From contig DASVQC010000092.1 in NCBI GenBank assembly GCA_036389335.1, positions 124,001-188,000 on the forward strand: a DNA stretch of 64,000 nucleotides, written 5' to 3'. How positions within the stretch are numbered: position 1 is the stretch's first letter; each line of letters starts with the position of its first letter. The position numbers were made by a program, and so were the translations under genes. The notes below the pieces were generated by a model, which did not search any database, was not told the origin of the DNA, and worked only from the letters and a program-made list of their open reading frames with translations. Source of the stretch: JAIVGV01 sp036389335 (GTDB lineage: Bacteria > Acidobacteriota > Blastocatellia > Pyrinomonadales > Pyrinomonadaceae). This document shows, one piece after another, positions 1 to 7,260 of this stretch.

Positions 1-349
1 ACTGGCACACCCACCCTCTCGGCTTACTCGTGCCGAGCGAGTCGGATTCGGCCACGACTTTCGGCGTTGCCTCCGACCCCACCTATCGTGCGCCGAGACC
101 CATTCTGCTGTTGTTCAGGAATAAGCTCTTTTCCCCGTCCTGCGAGGCGCGCGCCCTAATTTACCTTCTTAATGAAGAAACCTACTTAGATGCGACGCTT
201 GATATAAGCCCCCTGGTCTAGGCCTCACACTTGGCGCGAAGTTGGCGCGATGACGTGACAAGAATTGCTAGGATACGGTATGCTTTGACGGCTGCGGGTT
301 GTTTGAATTCCTAGCAATTCTTACGTTTTCGCTTTTGGGCTGAGGGGGC
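1..349. other. left edge without recognisable gene
   Basis: No convincing coding sequence. A 63-codon frame at 30-221 (plus) has no family resemblance, no good ribosome binding site and no conserved neighbour, so it is not called. The stretch is less GC-rich than the rest of the window, carries a 9-bp direct repeat (ttggcgcga at 231-239 and 242-250) and a 14-bp inverted repeat at 260-322, and ends at a truncated tRNA-Ser-like element. It could be the end of an integrated element whose body lies left of the window, but no integrase is visible. Confidence 0.5.
260..322. repeat. 14-bp perfect inverted repeat beside tRNA fragment
   Basis: aagaattgctagga at 260-273 is the exact reverse complement of tcctagcaattctt at 309-322, separated by 35 bases. 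The right arm also contains an internal dyad (gaatt...aattc, 305-320). There is no T-run after the right arm, so it does not look like an intrinsic terminator. It lies 28 bases before a tRNA-Ser-like sequence, where recombinase binding sites often sit; that role is inference. Confidence 0.6.
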
Positions 350-415
350 GGAGGGGACTCGAAAACCGGAGTGGGGGAAACTCCACCGTGGGTTCAAATC
401 CCACCCCCTCCGCCA
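350..415 (+). tRNA. truncated tRNA-Ser(CGA)-like element (3' half, D arm missing)
   Basis: From 358 the sequence reads as the 3' half of a serine tRNA: anticodon loop ctCGAaa (358-364), 3' anticodon strand accgg, long variable arm (371-376 pairing with 381-386), T stem gtggg/cccac around ttcaaat (388-404), acceptor strand cccctcc (405-411), discriminator G and encoded CCA (413-415). The 5' acceptor ggagggg is present at 350-356 and is perfectly complementary, but the D arm and 5' anticodon strand are absent: expected ccggt before the loop, found gggga. The element is about 65 nt instead of about 90. It is either an internally deleted tRNA gene or the tRNA 3' segment duplicated at an integration site. 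It is not tRNA-Sec, since the anticodon would be CGA and not TCA. A terminator follows at once. Confidence 0.6.
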
Positions 416-427
416 CCTCTCTTTTCA

Positions 428-458
428 GGGTCGGCCATCTCGGTGGCCGACCCTTTTT
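428..458 (+). terminator. intrinsic terminator after tRNA-Ser-like element
   Basis: gggtcggcca (428-437) pairs perfectly with tggccgaccc (444-453) across a 6-nt loop, followed by TTTTT (454-458). It starts 13 nt after the CCA end and lies just beyond the 3' end of the convergent acylase gene, so it probably ends transcription of the tRNA-like element. Confidence 0.85.
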
Positions 459-485
459 GCTTCCCCGACGCGCCCCCGTCGCCGG

Positions 486-2729
486 TCAGCCGCCGGGGTG
501 GTAAGTGCGCTCCGTGTGCCCCTTCAACTGCGCCCGGTAGAAGTAGACCTCGCGCAGATTGCCCGTCGCGTACCGCTCCGCCTGATCGTCGAAGTGCGGA
601 GAGGCGGGGTGGCCGCTCTCCCCCCCGGCGGTGACGGCGCGCGCGCGCACCCTGTCGCCGAACTCCACCACCGCCACGAAGCTGTTGCCGCTGGTGCCGT
701 ACCAACGCTTCGCCCCCGGGTAAGGCGGCGTCGCAAACGATGCCAGCGAACCCCAGCGCCCGGCGGTGAAGCCGACGGGGATGCTCGGCATCGCGTCGTT
801 GAACGGGTGCGCGATGTCCCCCGTGAGACGCTGGAAGCGATTGATCTCGCCCCACGGCGTCTTCCAACTCCCGAAGTCCCGGGCCAGACGATCCGACGCC
901 GCGTCGAGCGCGCGGAGCCGATCTTCCGCCGTGGGGTTAGCGCCCATGCGCCCAAGCTCCGTCCCCCAGAACACCGCCAGAGACGTCGGCACGGAGGCGA
1001 CCGACCAGCGGCGATCCCAGCCGCGCAGCAACTCGATCTGCTCGGCCAGCTTCGCCTTCAGCGGGTGGCCGCTCGGGGCCTCGTCGTAAGCCTTGAAGAG
1101 CGGCGGGAGCAGCTCGTCGAACGCCGTGAGGTAACTGTCGTAGGCCGCCGCCCGAAGAGACTCCGGTGTGAAGTCCTTCTTGTCTTGGAGCACCCTGACG
1201 GCGTGCCGCCCGCGCGGCGAGGGGCTGCCGTTGTCCACGTAGCGGGGGTAATCCTCGCGCTTCGGGCTCGAAGGCCCGGCTGCCTCCCACGGCGAGTCGT
1301 TGGAGTTGTAGAGCCAGCCGCTCTGCGGGTCGAGCAGGTGCGGCGTCTCCTCCACGGAGAGCAGCCCGCGCCACTCCGTCGCCGGGTCGCTGCCGTCCAC
1401 CGGCTTCGTCCAGTCGAAGCGCGGGTCGCGCCGGGGGATGAAGTTGCCGTGGAAGTAGGCGATGTGGCCGTCCGCGTCCGCGTAGATGGTGTTGTTGGAC
1501 GAGTTGGTGTGGAGTTCCATCACGCGGCGGAACTCCTTGTAGCTCCTCGCCTTCGTTCGCATGTAGGACTGCGTGAGCGCCTTCACCGGCTCGTGCATCA
1601 GCCGGACGCTCACCCACTTGCCGTCCGCCTCGCGCACCACGGGGCCGTGGTGCGTGCGGTAGACCGTGAACTCCCTGCGCGCCACGTGGTCGGCAGTCCG
1701 GTAAGACACCGCGACCCGTGAGGCCGTCACGGGCCGCTCCCCCCCGCCGTAGCGGTAATAGAGCCGGTCGCCTTTCTTGACGATGGTCTCCGCGTACTCG
1801 TCGAGCGCGTCCGCGGCGCTCGACGTGTGCATCCATCCGGCGCGGTCGTTGAAGCCCTGATAGACGAAGAACTGCCCCCACGTCACCGCGCCGTACGCGT
1901 TCAGGCCCTGCCCGCTCACCGCCTGCACTTCGGCGCGGAAGAAGAAGGAGGTGTGCGGGTTGATGAGCAGGAGCGCGCGGCGGTTCACGGTGTTCGACGG
2001 CGCGACGGCGATGCCGTTCGACCCGCCCGGCTCGCCCATCGAGTCGCGCTCCTCGACCGTGCCTGAGCCTGACCCGGAGGTTCGGGCCGCGGTCTTACTC
2101 GCGTAGAACGCTTCGAGCTTCTTGAGATCAATCGTCTCGACGTCCCAGCCGATGCTCCCCTCCGTGAAGCTGAGCGCCATCCACGGCTCGAAGCGCGTGA
2201 TGACTCTGGGCTTCACCTCCGGGTGTTTGTAGAGGTAGTAATTCAGCCCGTCGGCCATGGCGTTCATCAGAGCCTTCAGCCACCGTGGGCTCGCCGCGTA
2301 TTGCACCCTCAGGCTTTCGGGGTCGGTGAAGAGCCTCATGCGCAGGTCTTGGTAGACGGCGCGCTCGCCCTCGGCCTCGGCCACGCGCCCCAAGGCGTTG
2401 AGGTAGTTCATCTCCACGCGGTTAAAGTCGTCCTCCGCCTGCGCGTAGAGCAGCCCGAAGACGGCGTCGGCGTCCGACCGCCCGTAGACGTGCGGGATGC
2501 CCCAGTCGTCGCGGATGATCGTAACGTTGCGCGCCTGTCGCTCCCACCGCGCGACGTTGCCGTCCGCCGTCCCTGACGCCGCGCCACCGTTGACCGTCCG
2601 GGCGGGCGGGGTCAAGGGCCGCGCGTAGCCGCGCTGCGGCGCCAGCAGGGCAAGGGCGCCGAACCAAAAAAGAAAAGATAAGTTCTTGATAATGCTATGC
2701 CTCCTTAAGTAAGAGAGTGCTCTCGGCAC
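486..2729 (-). CDS. penicillin acylase family (Ntn-hydrolase) protein
   Basis: Exported amidohydrolase of the penicillin/acyl-homoserine-lactone acylase family, which cleave amide bonds after autocatalytic maturation into alpha and beta chains. The 747-residue frame has an N-terminal signal peptide (to about residue 36), an alpha region with the family-like DDWGIPHVYG segment near residue 74, a spacer near 205-233, and the maturation site GG-S-N with Ser237 expected as N-terminal nucleophile of the beta chain; family-typical THHGPVV and HTNSSNNTIYAD segments follow. The start is uncertain. GTG at 2729 has GGAGG 4 nt upstream, but a better AAGGAGG (2700-2706) lies inside the frame, 6 nt before an ATT codon (2691-2693) that would begin an ideal signal peptide. 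Substrate (acyl-homoserine lactone, beta-lactam or another amide) cannot be told. It is not obviously linked to the glycan genes. Confidence 0.88.
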   Translation of the reverse strand: MPRALSYLRRHSIIKNLSFLFWFGALALLAPQRGYARPLTPPARTVNGGAASGTADGNVARWERQARNVTIIRDDWGIPHVYGRSDADAVFGLLYAQAEDDFNRVEMNYLNALGRVAEAEGERAVYQDLRMRLFTDPESLRVQYAASPRWLKALMNAMADGLNYYLYKHPEVKPRVITRFEPWMALSFTEGSIGWDVETIDLKKLEAFYASKTAARTSGSGSGTVEERDSMGEPGGSNGIAVAPSNTVNRRALLLINPHTSFFFRAEVQAVSGQGLNAYGAVTWGQFFVYQGFNDRAGWMHTSSAADALDEYAETIVKKGDRLYYRYGGGERPVTASRVAVSYRTADHVARREFTVYRTHHGPVVREADGKWVSVRLMHEPVKALTQSYMRTKARSYKEFRRVMELHTNSSNNTIYADADGHIAYFHGNFIPRRDPRFDWTKPVDGSDPATEWRGLLSVEETPHLLDPQSGWLYNSNDSPWEAAGPSSPKREDYPRYVDNGSPSPRGRHAVRVLQDKKDFTPESLRAAAYDSYLTAFDELLPPLFKAYDEAPSGHPLKAKLAEQIELLRGWDRRWSVASVPTSLAVFWGTELGRMGANPTAEDRLRALDAASDRLARDFGSWKTPWGEINRFQRLTGDIAHPFNDAMPSIPVGFTAGRWGSLASFATPPYPGAKRWYGTSGNSFVAVVEFGDRVRARAVTAGGESGHPASPHFDDQAERYATGNLREVYFYRAQLKGHTERTYHPGG

Positions 2730-2756
2730 GATGCCTCCGCGCGGCCCGGGCGAGCT

Positions 2757-2896
2757 GCTGATGTCCAGTCAAATGTCTACGGGGCGTACTTCCTTGCGGA
2801 TGAAGCATACATGAAACCCGGCCAATTTGAAGAGGGAATTGAAGTGCTAAACCATGCTCTCCAATTGTGGCCCGGTGACTCCGGGGCGCGGTTTAA
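2757..2896 (+). pseudogene. remnant of a TPR-like protein gene
   Basis: An open frame with no start reads roughly AADVQSNVYGAYFLADEAYM, then MKPGQFEEGIEVLNHALQLW and PGDSGARFKP. The block with alternating small and aromatic residues, followed by LQLWPGD, has the look of one TPR helix pair. Codon use is A/T-rich in third positions (gat gaa gca ... caa ttt gaa gag gga att), unlike the strongly G/C-ending neighbours. The frame degenerates after about 2896. It lies between divergent-looking boundaries of the acylase start and a CRTAC1 stop. Inference: a decayed fragment of a foreign or older TPR gene. The fragment is short and could be chance. Confidence 0.4.
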
Positions 2897-2973
2897 GCCC
2901 GGCGTTCCGAAGGTCAGGGGGCTTGCCCCGTTCCGGCGCGCAGACCCCTCCGTGAATGGGCGCGGGCGGAGTT

Positions 2974-4854
2974 TCATTTAACGCCTTTGCCCTCCGCGAC
3001 GGCGAGGACGCGACCCGCGGCGGGGACGTTGATCGTTTCCGTCGCGCCGCCGGGCCACCTTATTTCCAGCTTGTCGATCTTGGTCGCGGGGCCGAGCCCG
3101 ACGTGGAGGCAGGCGTCGTTCTGCGAGCCGTAGCTCGCGCCGCTGACGGCGTCGAGGCGCTGGCGCGTGCCCCCGGCGGTGACGTAAACGACCGCGCCCG
3201 TCGCGTCGCGCGGGCTCTTCTTCGCGGGGTCGCCGACGAGCCGCAGCCCGAGCCAGTGGCCCTTCGCGGCGGTGACGTTGCGGATGAGGGCGGGCGGCGC
3301 GTCGCAGTTGTTGAGGACGGCGTCGAGGAGCCCGTCGCCGTCGAAGTCCGCGACGGCCAACCCGCGCGCCGGGTAGGCGGCGGCGAGGGCGCTGCCGGGC
3401 GAAGCGCCGACGCGCTCGAAGACGCGCTCGCCCGCCACCCTGTTCGTCGCGCGCGCGTTGGCGACGTTGCGGAAGAGGAGCGGCTGCTGCGCCCACGACG
3501 TGCCCCACTGGTACTGATCAGCCGTCGGGTAGACGTGCCCGTTGGCGACGAGGAGATCCTTCCAGCCGTCGTTGTCGAAGTCGAGGAAGGCCGCGCCCCA
3601 GCCGAGGAAGGGGATGGTCGTGTCGCCGTGGCCGGTCTGGAAGGTGAGGTCGGTGAAGCTGCCGCCGCCGTCGTTGTGGTAGAGCGTGTTCGAGTCGTCG
3701 GAGAAGTTGGTGACGTAGAAGTCCACCCGCCCGTCGTTGTCGTAGTCGCCGACGCCGAGCCCCATCCCCGCCTGCTCTCTACCGTTCTCGTTCAAGGCGA
3801 CGCCCGACACGTAGCCGACCTCGCGGAACGTGCCGTCGCCCTTATTAATGTAGAGCAGCTTGGGCGTCGAGTCGTTGACGACGATGAGGTCGAGCAGATC
3901 GTCGTCGTCGGCGTGGACGAAGGCGGACGAGAAGCCGTAGTAGCCCTGCGGATCGCTGACGCCCGCCTTCGCGCTCACGTCCTCGAACGTGCCGTCCGAC
4001 TTCTGGTGGTAGAGCGTGTCGCCCTCGCCGGTGAACCCGAGCGGCCCGCAGAAGACGGGGACGCCCCGGAACTGGCAGGGGGGCTGGCCCTCGCTGCCGG
4101 GCTTGCCCCTCTGCGTGGGAGTCGCCGGGAGGTTGTTCATGTCGAACCGCGCGTAGCCGGGGACGAAGAGGTCGAGTCGCCCGTCGCGGTCGTAGTCGCC
4201 GAAGGTGGCCCCGGTCGACCAGCCCTTGCGCGCGACGCCGAGCTTCTCCGCCACGTCCGTAAAAGTTCCGTCGCCGTTGTTGCGGTAGAGGCGCGACGTG
4301 CCGTAGTTGCCGACGAAGAGATCGGGGTCGCCGTCGTTGTCGTAGTCGCCGACCGCCGCGCCCATCCCCCATCGCTCGTTCGCCACGCCCGCCCTGTCCG
4401 TCACGTCCTCAAACTTCCAGTCGCCGAGGTTGTGGTAGAGCGCGGCGCGCGGGGGCTTCTCCTGCCCGCGCAGCGCGGCGAAGGTCGAGCCGTTCAGGAG
4501 GTAGATGTCGGGGCGACCGTCGCCGTCGTAGTCGAAGACGGCGACGCCGCCCGAAGGCGTGTCGGTGATGTAGTCCTTCGCGGGCGTGCCGGCGCGGTGG
4601 CGGAAGGCGGCGAGCGCCGTCCGCGCCGTCACGTCCTCGAAGACGGCGGGGGCTTTCGCGTCGGTGATGCCGACCGTGCGCTTCGACGAGTAAGTGCGCG
4701 CCTCGCCGGTGGCGACCGAGCCCATGCCCTGCGTCTGCTGCCGCCTGCTCGGCTGCTGCGCGAGCGGCGCGAGCGTGGAGACGAGCAGCACGCACAAGGT
4801 GAGGGCATAGGGCGCGCGGCGACGCCGACTGCGGCTGAGCGGGTGATTCATCAT
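2974..4854 (-). CDS. CRTAC1 family protein (FG-GAP/VCBS repeats, UnbV_ASPIC)
   Basis: Exported 626-residue beta-propeller-like protein. After an Arg-rich signal peptide (about 1-33), calcium-binding-type D-x-D-x-D-G repeats run from about 110 to 500, for example FDYDGDGRPDIY, DYDNDGDPDLF, DYDRDGRLDLF and DFDNDGWKDLL, and the C-terminal ASPIC/UnbV domain ends with EIRWPGG near residue 605. A cysteine pair (CQFRGVPVFCGP) is shared with the CRTAC1 protein at 52231. Such proteins are common in Acidobacteriota and Planctomycetota; their molecular role is poorly known, with extracellular or surface binding the usual guess. It follows a second CRTAC1 gene on the same strand (93-bp gap), probably in one operon. 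The start ATG (4852-4854, then ATG again) lies in a 27-bp tandem duplication that also carries the GAGAGAT Shine-Dalgarno-like sequence. Confidence 0.88.
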   Translation of the reverse strand: MMNHPLSRSRRRRAPYALTLCVLLVSTLAPLAQQPSRRQQTQGMGSVATGEARTYSSKRTVGITDAKAPAVFEDVTARTALAAFRHRAGTPAKDYITDTPSGGVAVFDYDGDGRPDIYLLNGSTFAALRGQEKPPRAALYHNLGDWKFEDVTDRAGVANERWGMGAAVGDYDNDGDPDLFVGNYGTSRLYRNNGDGTFTDVAEKLGVARKGWSTGATFGDYDRDGRLDLFVPGYARFDMNNLPATPTQRGKPGSEGQPPCQFRGVPVFCGPLGFTGEGDTLYHQKSDGTFEDVSAKAGVSDPQGYYGFSSAFVHADDDDLLDLIVVNDSTPKLLYINKGDGTFREVGYVSGVALNENGREQAGMGLGVGDYDNDGRVDFYVTNFSDDSNTLYHNDGGGSFTDLTFQTGHGDTTIPFLGWGAAFLDFDNDGWKDLLVANGHVYPTADQYQWGTSWAQQPLLFRNVANARATNRVAGERVFERVGASPGSALAAAYPARGLAVADFDGDGLLDAVLNNCDAPPALIRNVTAAKGHWLGLRLVGDPAKKSPRDATGAVVYVTAGGTRQRLDAVSGASYGSQNDACLHVGLGPATKIDKLEIRWPGGATETINVPAAGRVLAVAEGKGVK

Positions 4855-4905
4855 TTCGATCTCTCGCGCGGCAAACTTTATTTCGATCTCTCGCGCGGCA
4901 AACTT
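4853..4905. repeat. 27-bp-period tandem duplication over a start region
   Basis: Two identical 26-nt copies at 4853-4878 and 4880-4905 (each beginning atttcgatctctcgcg and ending gcaaactt) with a 27-nt period. On the minus strand the copy nearest the gene supplies GAGAGAT about 6 nt before the ATG of the downstream CRTAC1 gene; the second copy duplicates that leader segment without an ATG. This is a recent-looking slippage duplication of a translation initiation leader. Confidence 0.85.
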
Positions 4906-4947
4906 TTACCGGCTGACTGCGTTCGCTCTCTTCCGGCCCGGCTTCGT

Positions 4948-6762
4948 CTAAGGCTCCTTCACCGTCAGGTAACGGTCGATCTGCGGGCTCAAGATCGTCT
5001 GCTTCCGGCCGCCGAGCCAGTTGATCTCGACGGACTTCGCGCCCGCCGCCGCGCCGAGCCCGACGACGAGGCGCGGGTCTTGCGAGGAGAGGTAGCTGCC
5101 CGCGCTCGACACCTCGAAGGTCTGTCGGCGACCGCCGGAGTCGGTGACGACGACGCGCGCGCCGAAGGCGGAGCGCGACGCGCGCGTGCCCGTGAGCGCG
5201 AGCCCGAGCCAGTGGTTGCGCGCGCCGCCGCCGTTATTGCGGAGGACGAGGGCGGGGCCGTCCGTCTGCGCGATGACGATGTCTTCGTCGCCGTCGTTGT
5301 CGAGGTCGCCGACCGCCGCGCCGCGCGCCGCGAGCGGGAGCTGGAAGGGCGCGCCCGCCGTCGCGGAGACGTCGGCGAAGGACGCCCCCGCCTTCGCCGC
5401 GCCGACGCCCAGCATCAGCAGCGGCGTCTGTCTGTACTTCAAATAGCTGGTCGCCTGCTCGATGTTGTCGAGGACGTGACCCTGCGCGACGAAGATGTCG
5501 CGCCGACCGTCGTTGTCGAAGTCGGCGAAGCGCGCGCCCCAGCCCGAGTAGAGGAGGCTGATCTGGCCGACGCCGGTCGCCGGCGTGACGTAGGTGAAGG
5601 ACAGGTCGCCGTTGTTGCGGTAGAGCGGGTAGGTCTCGTTCGAGAGGGTGGTGATAAAGACGTCCGTCAGCCCGTCGCCGTCGTAGTCGGCGGCGTCCAC
5701 GCCCATCCCCGCGAAGGTCTTCCCGTTCTCGTCGTAGCCCGCGCCCGCCAGCAGCGCCACGTCCTCGAACGTGCCGTCGCCGCGGTTGCGGTAGAGCGAC
5801 TGGCGGACGCTGTCGTTGGCGACGAAGACGTCCGTCCATCCGTCGCCGTCGAAGTCGGCGAAGGCGACGCCGAGCCCCTTGCCCGACGGATCGCCGACGC
5901 CCGCCTTCGCGCTCACGTCCTCGAACGTGCCGTCCCGCCTCTGGTGCAGCAGCAGGCTCGGCGCGCCTTTGAAGTTGTCTGGGTGGCAGTAGGCGCGTTG
6001 CAGATCGCCGCAGAAGATCGCGCCGCCGCGCGCGAAGTCCCAGTCCATGTAGCGCGCGACGAAGAGGTCGAGTCGCCCGTCGCGGTCGTAGTCGAACCAC
6101 CCGGCGCTCGTCGACCAGCCGGAGCCCGCGGCGTTCAGCTTGCGCGTCACGTCCTCGAACGTGCCGTCGCCGCGGTTGCGGTAGAGCGTGTTCGCGCCGA
6201 GCGCAGTGACGTAGAGATCGACGAAGCCGTCGTTGTCGAAGTCGCCGGCAGCCGCGCCCATCGAGTAGCCGGAGCCTCTGACGCCCGCGCGCTCGGTCAC
6301 GTCTTCGAAAGTCCCGTCCGGCTTCTGGTGGTAGAGGCGGTTCCAGTAGCGCGGGTCGCGCTTGTCGGGCCGCGCGGCGGCGGGCATCGGGTCTTCGAGG
6401 CGCGCGCCGTTCGTGAAGAAGAGGTCGAGCCGCCCGTCGTTGTCGTAGTCGAAGAGCGCGCAGCCGCCGCCCATCGTCTCGGGCAGGTACTTCTGCGAGG
6501 TGGGCGAGGCGGCGTGGCGGAAGTTGACGCGCGACTCGGCGGCGGCGTCCGTGAAGGTGACGGGCGAGGGCGCGCGGGGCGCGTCGCCCGTCTGCCTTTT
6601 CTGCGGCGGCGCGCCGTCGTAGGGGCGGCCCTTGCGCTGCGGCGCGGGCTGTGGCGGCGTCTCTTTCGTCTGCCGCGCGAGCGCGCCCGGACGCGAGCCC
6701 GTGGCGAGGAAGAGCGCGAGCACGCCGAGGAGACAGGCGGGGGCGTTACGTTGTGACTTCAT
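4948..6762 (-). CDS. CRTAC1 family protein (FG-GAP/VCBS repeats, UnbV_ASPIC)
   Basis: 604-residue exported protein, paralogue of the downstream gene. Signal peptide about 1-29, a low-complexity Pro/Gln/Lys linker to about 70, then FG-GAP/VCBS repeats (FDYDNDGRLDLFFTNGA, DFDNDGFVDLY, DYDRDGRLDLF, DFDGDGWTDVF, DYDGDGLTDVF, DFDNDGRRDIF) to about 470, and an ASPIC-type C-terminus with VEINWLGG near 580. The CxxxxC region (IFCGDLQRAYCHPDNFKG) resembles that in the CRTAC1 protein at 55662 more than its immediate neighbour, so at least two subtypes exist here. It is first gene of the minus-strand pair and divergent from TonB receptor 1 (about 500-bp shared upstream region). Function is unknown; surface-located glycan binding is inference from context. 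Confidence 0.88.
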   Translation of the reverse strand: MKSQRNAPACLLGVLALFLATGSRPGALARQTKETPPQPAPQRKGRPYDGAPPQKRQTGDAPRAPSPVTFTDAAAESRVNFRHAASPTSQKYLPETMGGGCALFDYDNDGRLDLFFTNGARLEDPMPAAARPDKRDPRYWNRLYHQKPDGTFEDVTERAGVRGSGYSMGAAAGDFDNDGFVDLYVTALGANTLYRNRGDGTFEDVTRKLNAAGSGWSTSAGWFDYDRDGRLDLFVARYMDWDFARGGAIFCGDLQRAYCHPDNFKGAPSLLLHQRRDGTFEDVSAKAGVGDPSGKGLGVAFADFDGDGWTDVFVANDSVRQSLYRNRGDGTFEDVALLAGAGYDENGKTFAGMGVDAADYDGDGLTDVFITTLSNETYPLYRNNGDLSFTYVTPATGVGQISLLYSGWGARFADFDNDGRRDIFVAQGHVLDNIEQATSYLKYRQTPLLMLGVGAAKAGASFADVSATAGAPFQLPLAARGAAVGDLDNDGDEDIVIAQTDGPALVLRNNGGGARNHWLGLALTGTRASRSAFGARVVVTDSGGRRQTFEVSSAGSYLSSQDPRLVVGLGAAAGAKSVEINWLGGRKQTILSPQIDRYLTVKEP

Positions 6763-7003
6763 CGTGAATCAACGCGGAGAAGGCGAGCCGACGCCGGGGA
6801 GTCCGAAGCGCGCCGAGGCCGTGACCGTATAATCTACAACCCGTGCGCGACGGAGTACAGCGGCTCGCCCGAGACTATTACCGGGCAGAGTTCGCTGCCG
6901 CCCCTGCGCCCCCCTGAATCGCCCTCGGAACCCGGCGGGCGTACAGTTGCGTACGGCAGGCCGCGCCCGGCAGGGACTTTTGAGGGCGGACGAGATAATT
7001 TCG

Positions 7004-7033
7004 TTGACAAGTTGACGACGCCGCTGATATAAG
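7004..7033 (+). promoter_or_regulatory. sigma-70-type promoter of TonB receptor 1
   Basis: Perfect -35 TTGACA (7004-7009), 18-bp spacer, -10 TATAAG (7028-7033). An AATTTC element lies directly upstream of the -35, and the same AATTTC-n-TTGACAAG string precedes TonB receptor 2 (about 46161), suggesting shared control. Confidence 0.7.
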
Positions 7034-7046
7034 CCCTCAAGCCCAT

Positions 7047-7071
7047 TGAATCGTTTACGTAATCGTTTACG
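7047..7071. promoter_or_regulatory. tandem LacI-family-type operators
   Basis: GTAATCGTTTAC (7059-7070) is a pseudo-palindrome with GTAA/TTAC arms and a central CG, the hallmark of LacI-family operators. A second copy (tgaatcgtttac, 7047-7058) is offset by 12 bp, about one helical turn. They begin 13 bp after the -10 hexamer, where a bound repressor would block initiation or clearance. The LacI regulator at 16590 is the obvious candidate, but binding is inference. Confidence 0.55.
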
Positions 7072-7260
7072 CGGTTGAGGAAGAGGGTCCCGCGCGAAGT
7101 GCGTTCGTCCGAAATTCGGCGGGCGCGCCGGACGATACGGCATGAGGCAGAGTGCCGCGCGTCAGCACGGCCCCGCTGCCTATTCTCGCAATACATCTAG
7201 ACCACGCGCACGTGCCCGGCATCCGCCGGCTCCCACGGCAGAACCCAACCGGAGGGGATC

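Larger units (their letters stand above)
6763..7260. other. divergent intergenic region with regulatory sites
   Basis: Upstream of both the minus-strand CRTAC1 pair and TonB receptor 1. It holds a good sigma-70-type promoter toward the receptor (7004-7033), tandem LacI-type operators just downstream (7047-7071), and a roughly 220-nt leader. A perfect TATAAT occurs at 6828-6833 on the plus strand but has no matching -35. No gene is seen. The receptor has a GGAGGGG ribosome binding site 6 nt before its ATG. Confidence 0.7.

Noticed and set aside
30..221. 63-codon frame at the left edge
   Set aside because: No ribosome binding site, no recognisable similarity, no partner genes.
350..415. tRNA-Sec (selC) for the selenoprotein
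   Set aside because: The anticodon loop is ctCGAaa, not UCA, the T/acceptor geometry is 5+7 and not 5+8, and the D arm is missing.
2956..6756. 1266-codon open frame on the plus strand
   Set aside because: It is the antisense of two well-supported CRTAC1 genes; its sequence is Arg/Val/Ala/Glu-rich with no domain and results from GC-rich codon bias.
6828..6833. TATAAT as promoter
   Set aside because: No -35 element at 15-19 bp; the TTGACA/TATAAG pair at 7004-7033 is far better.
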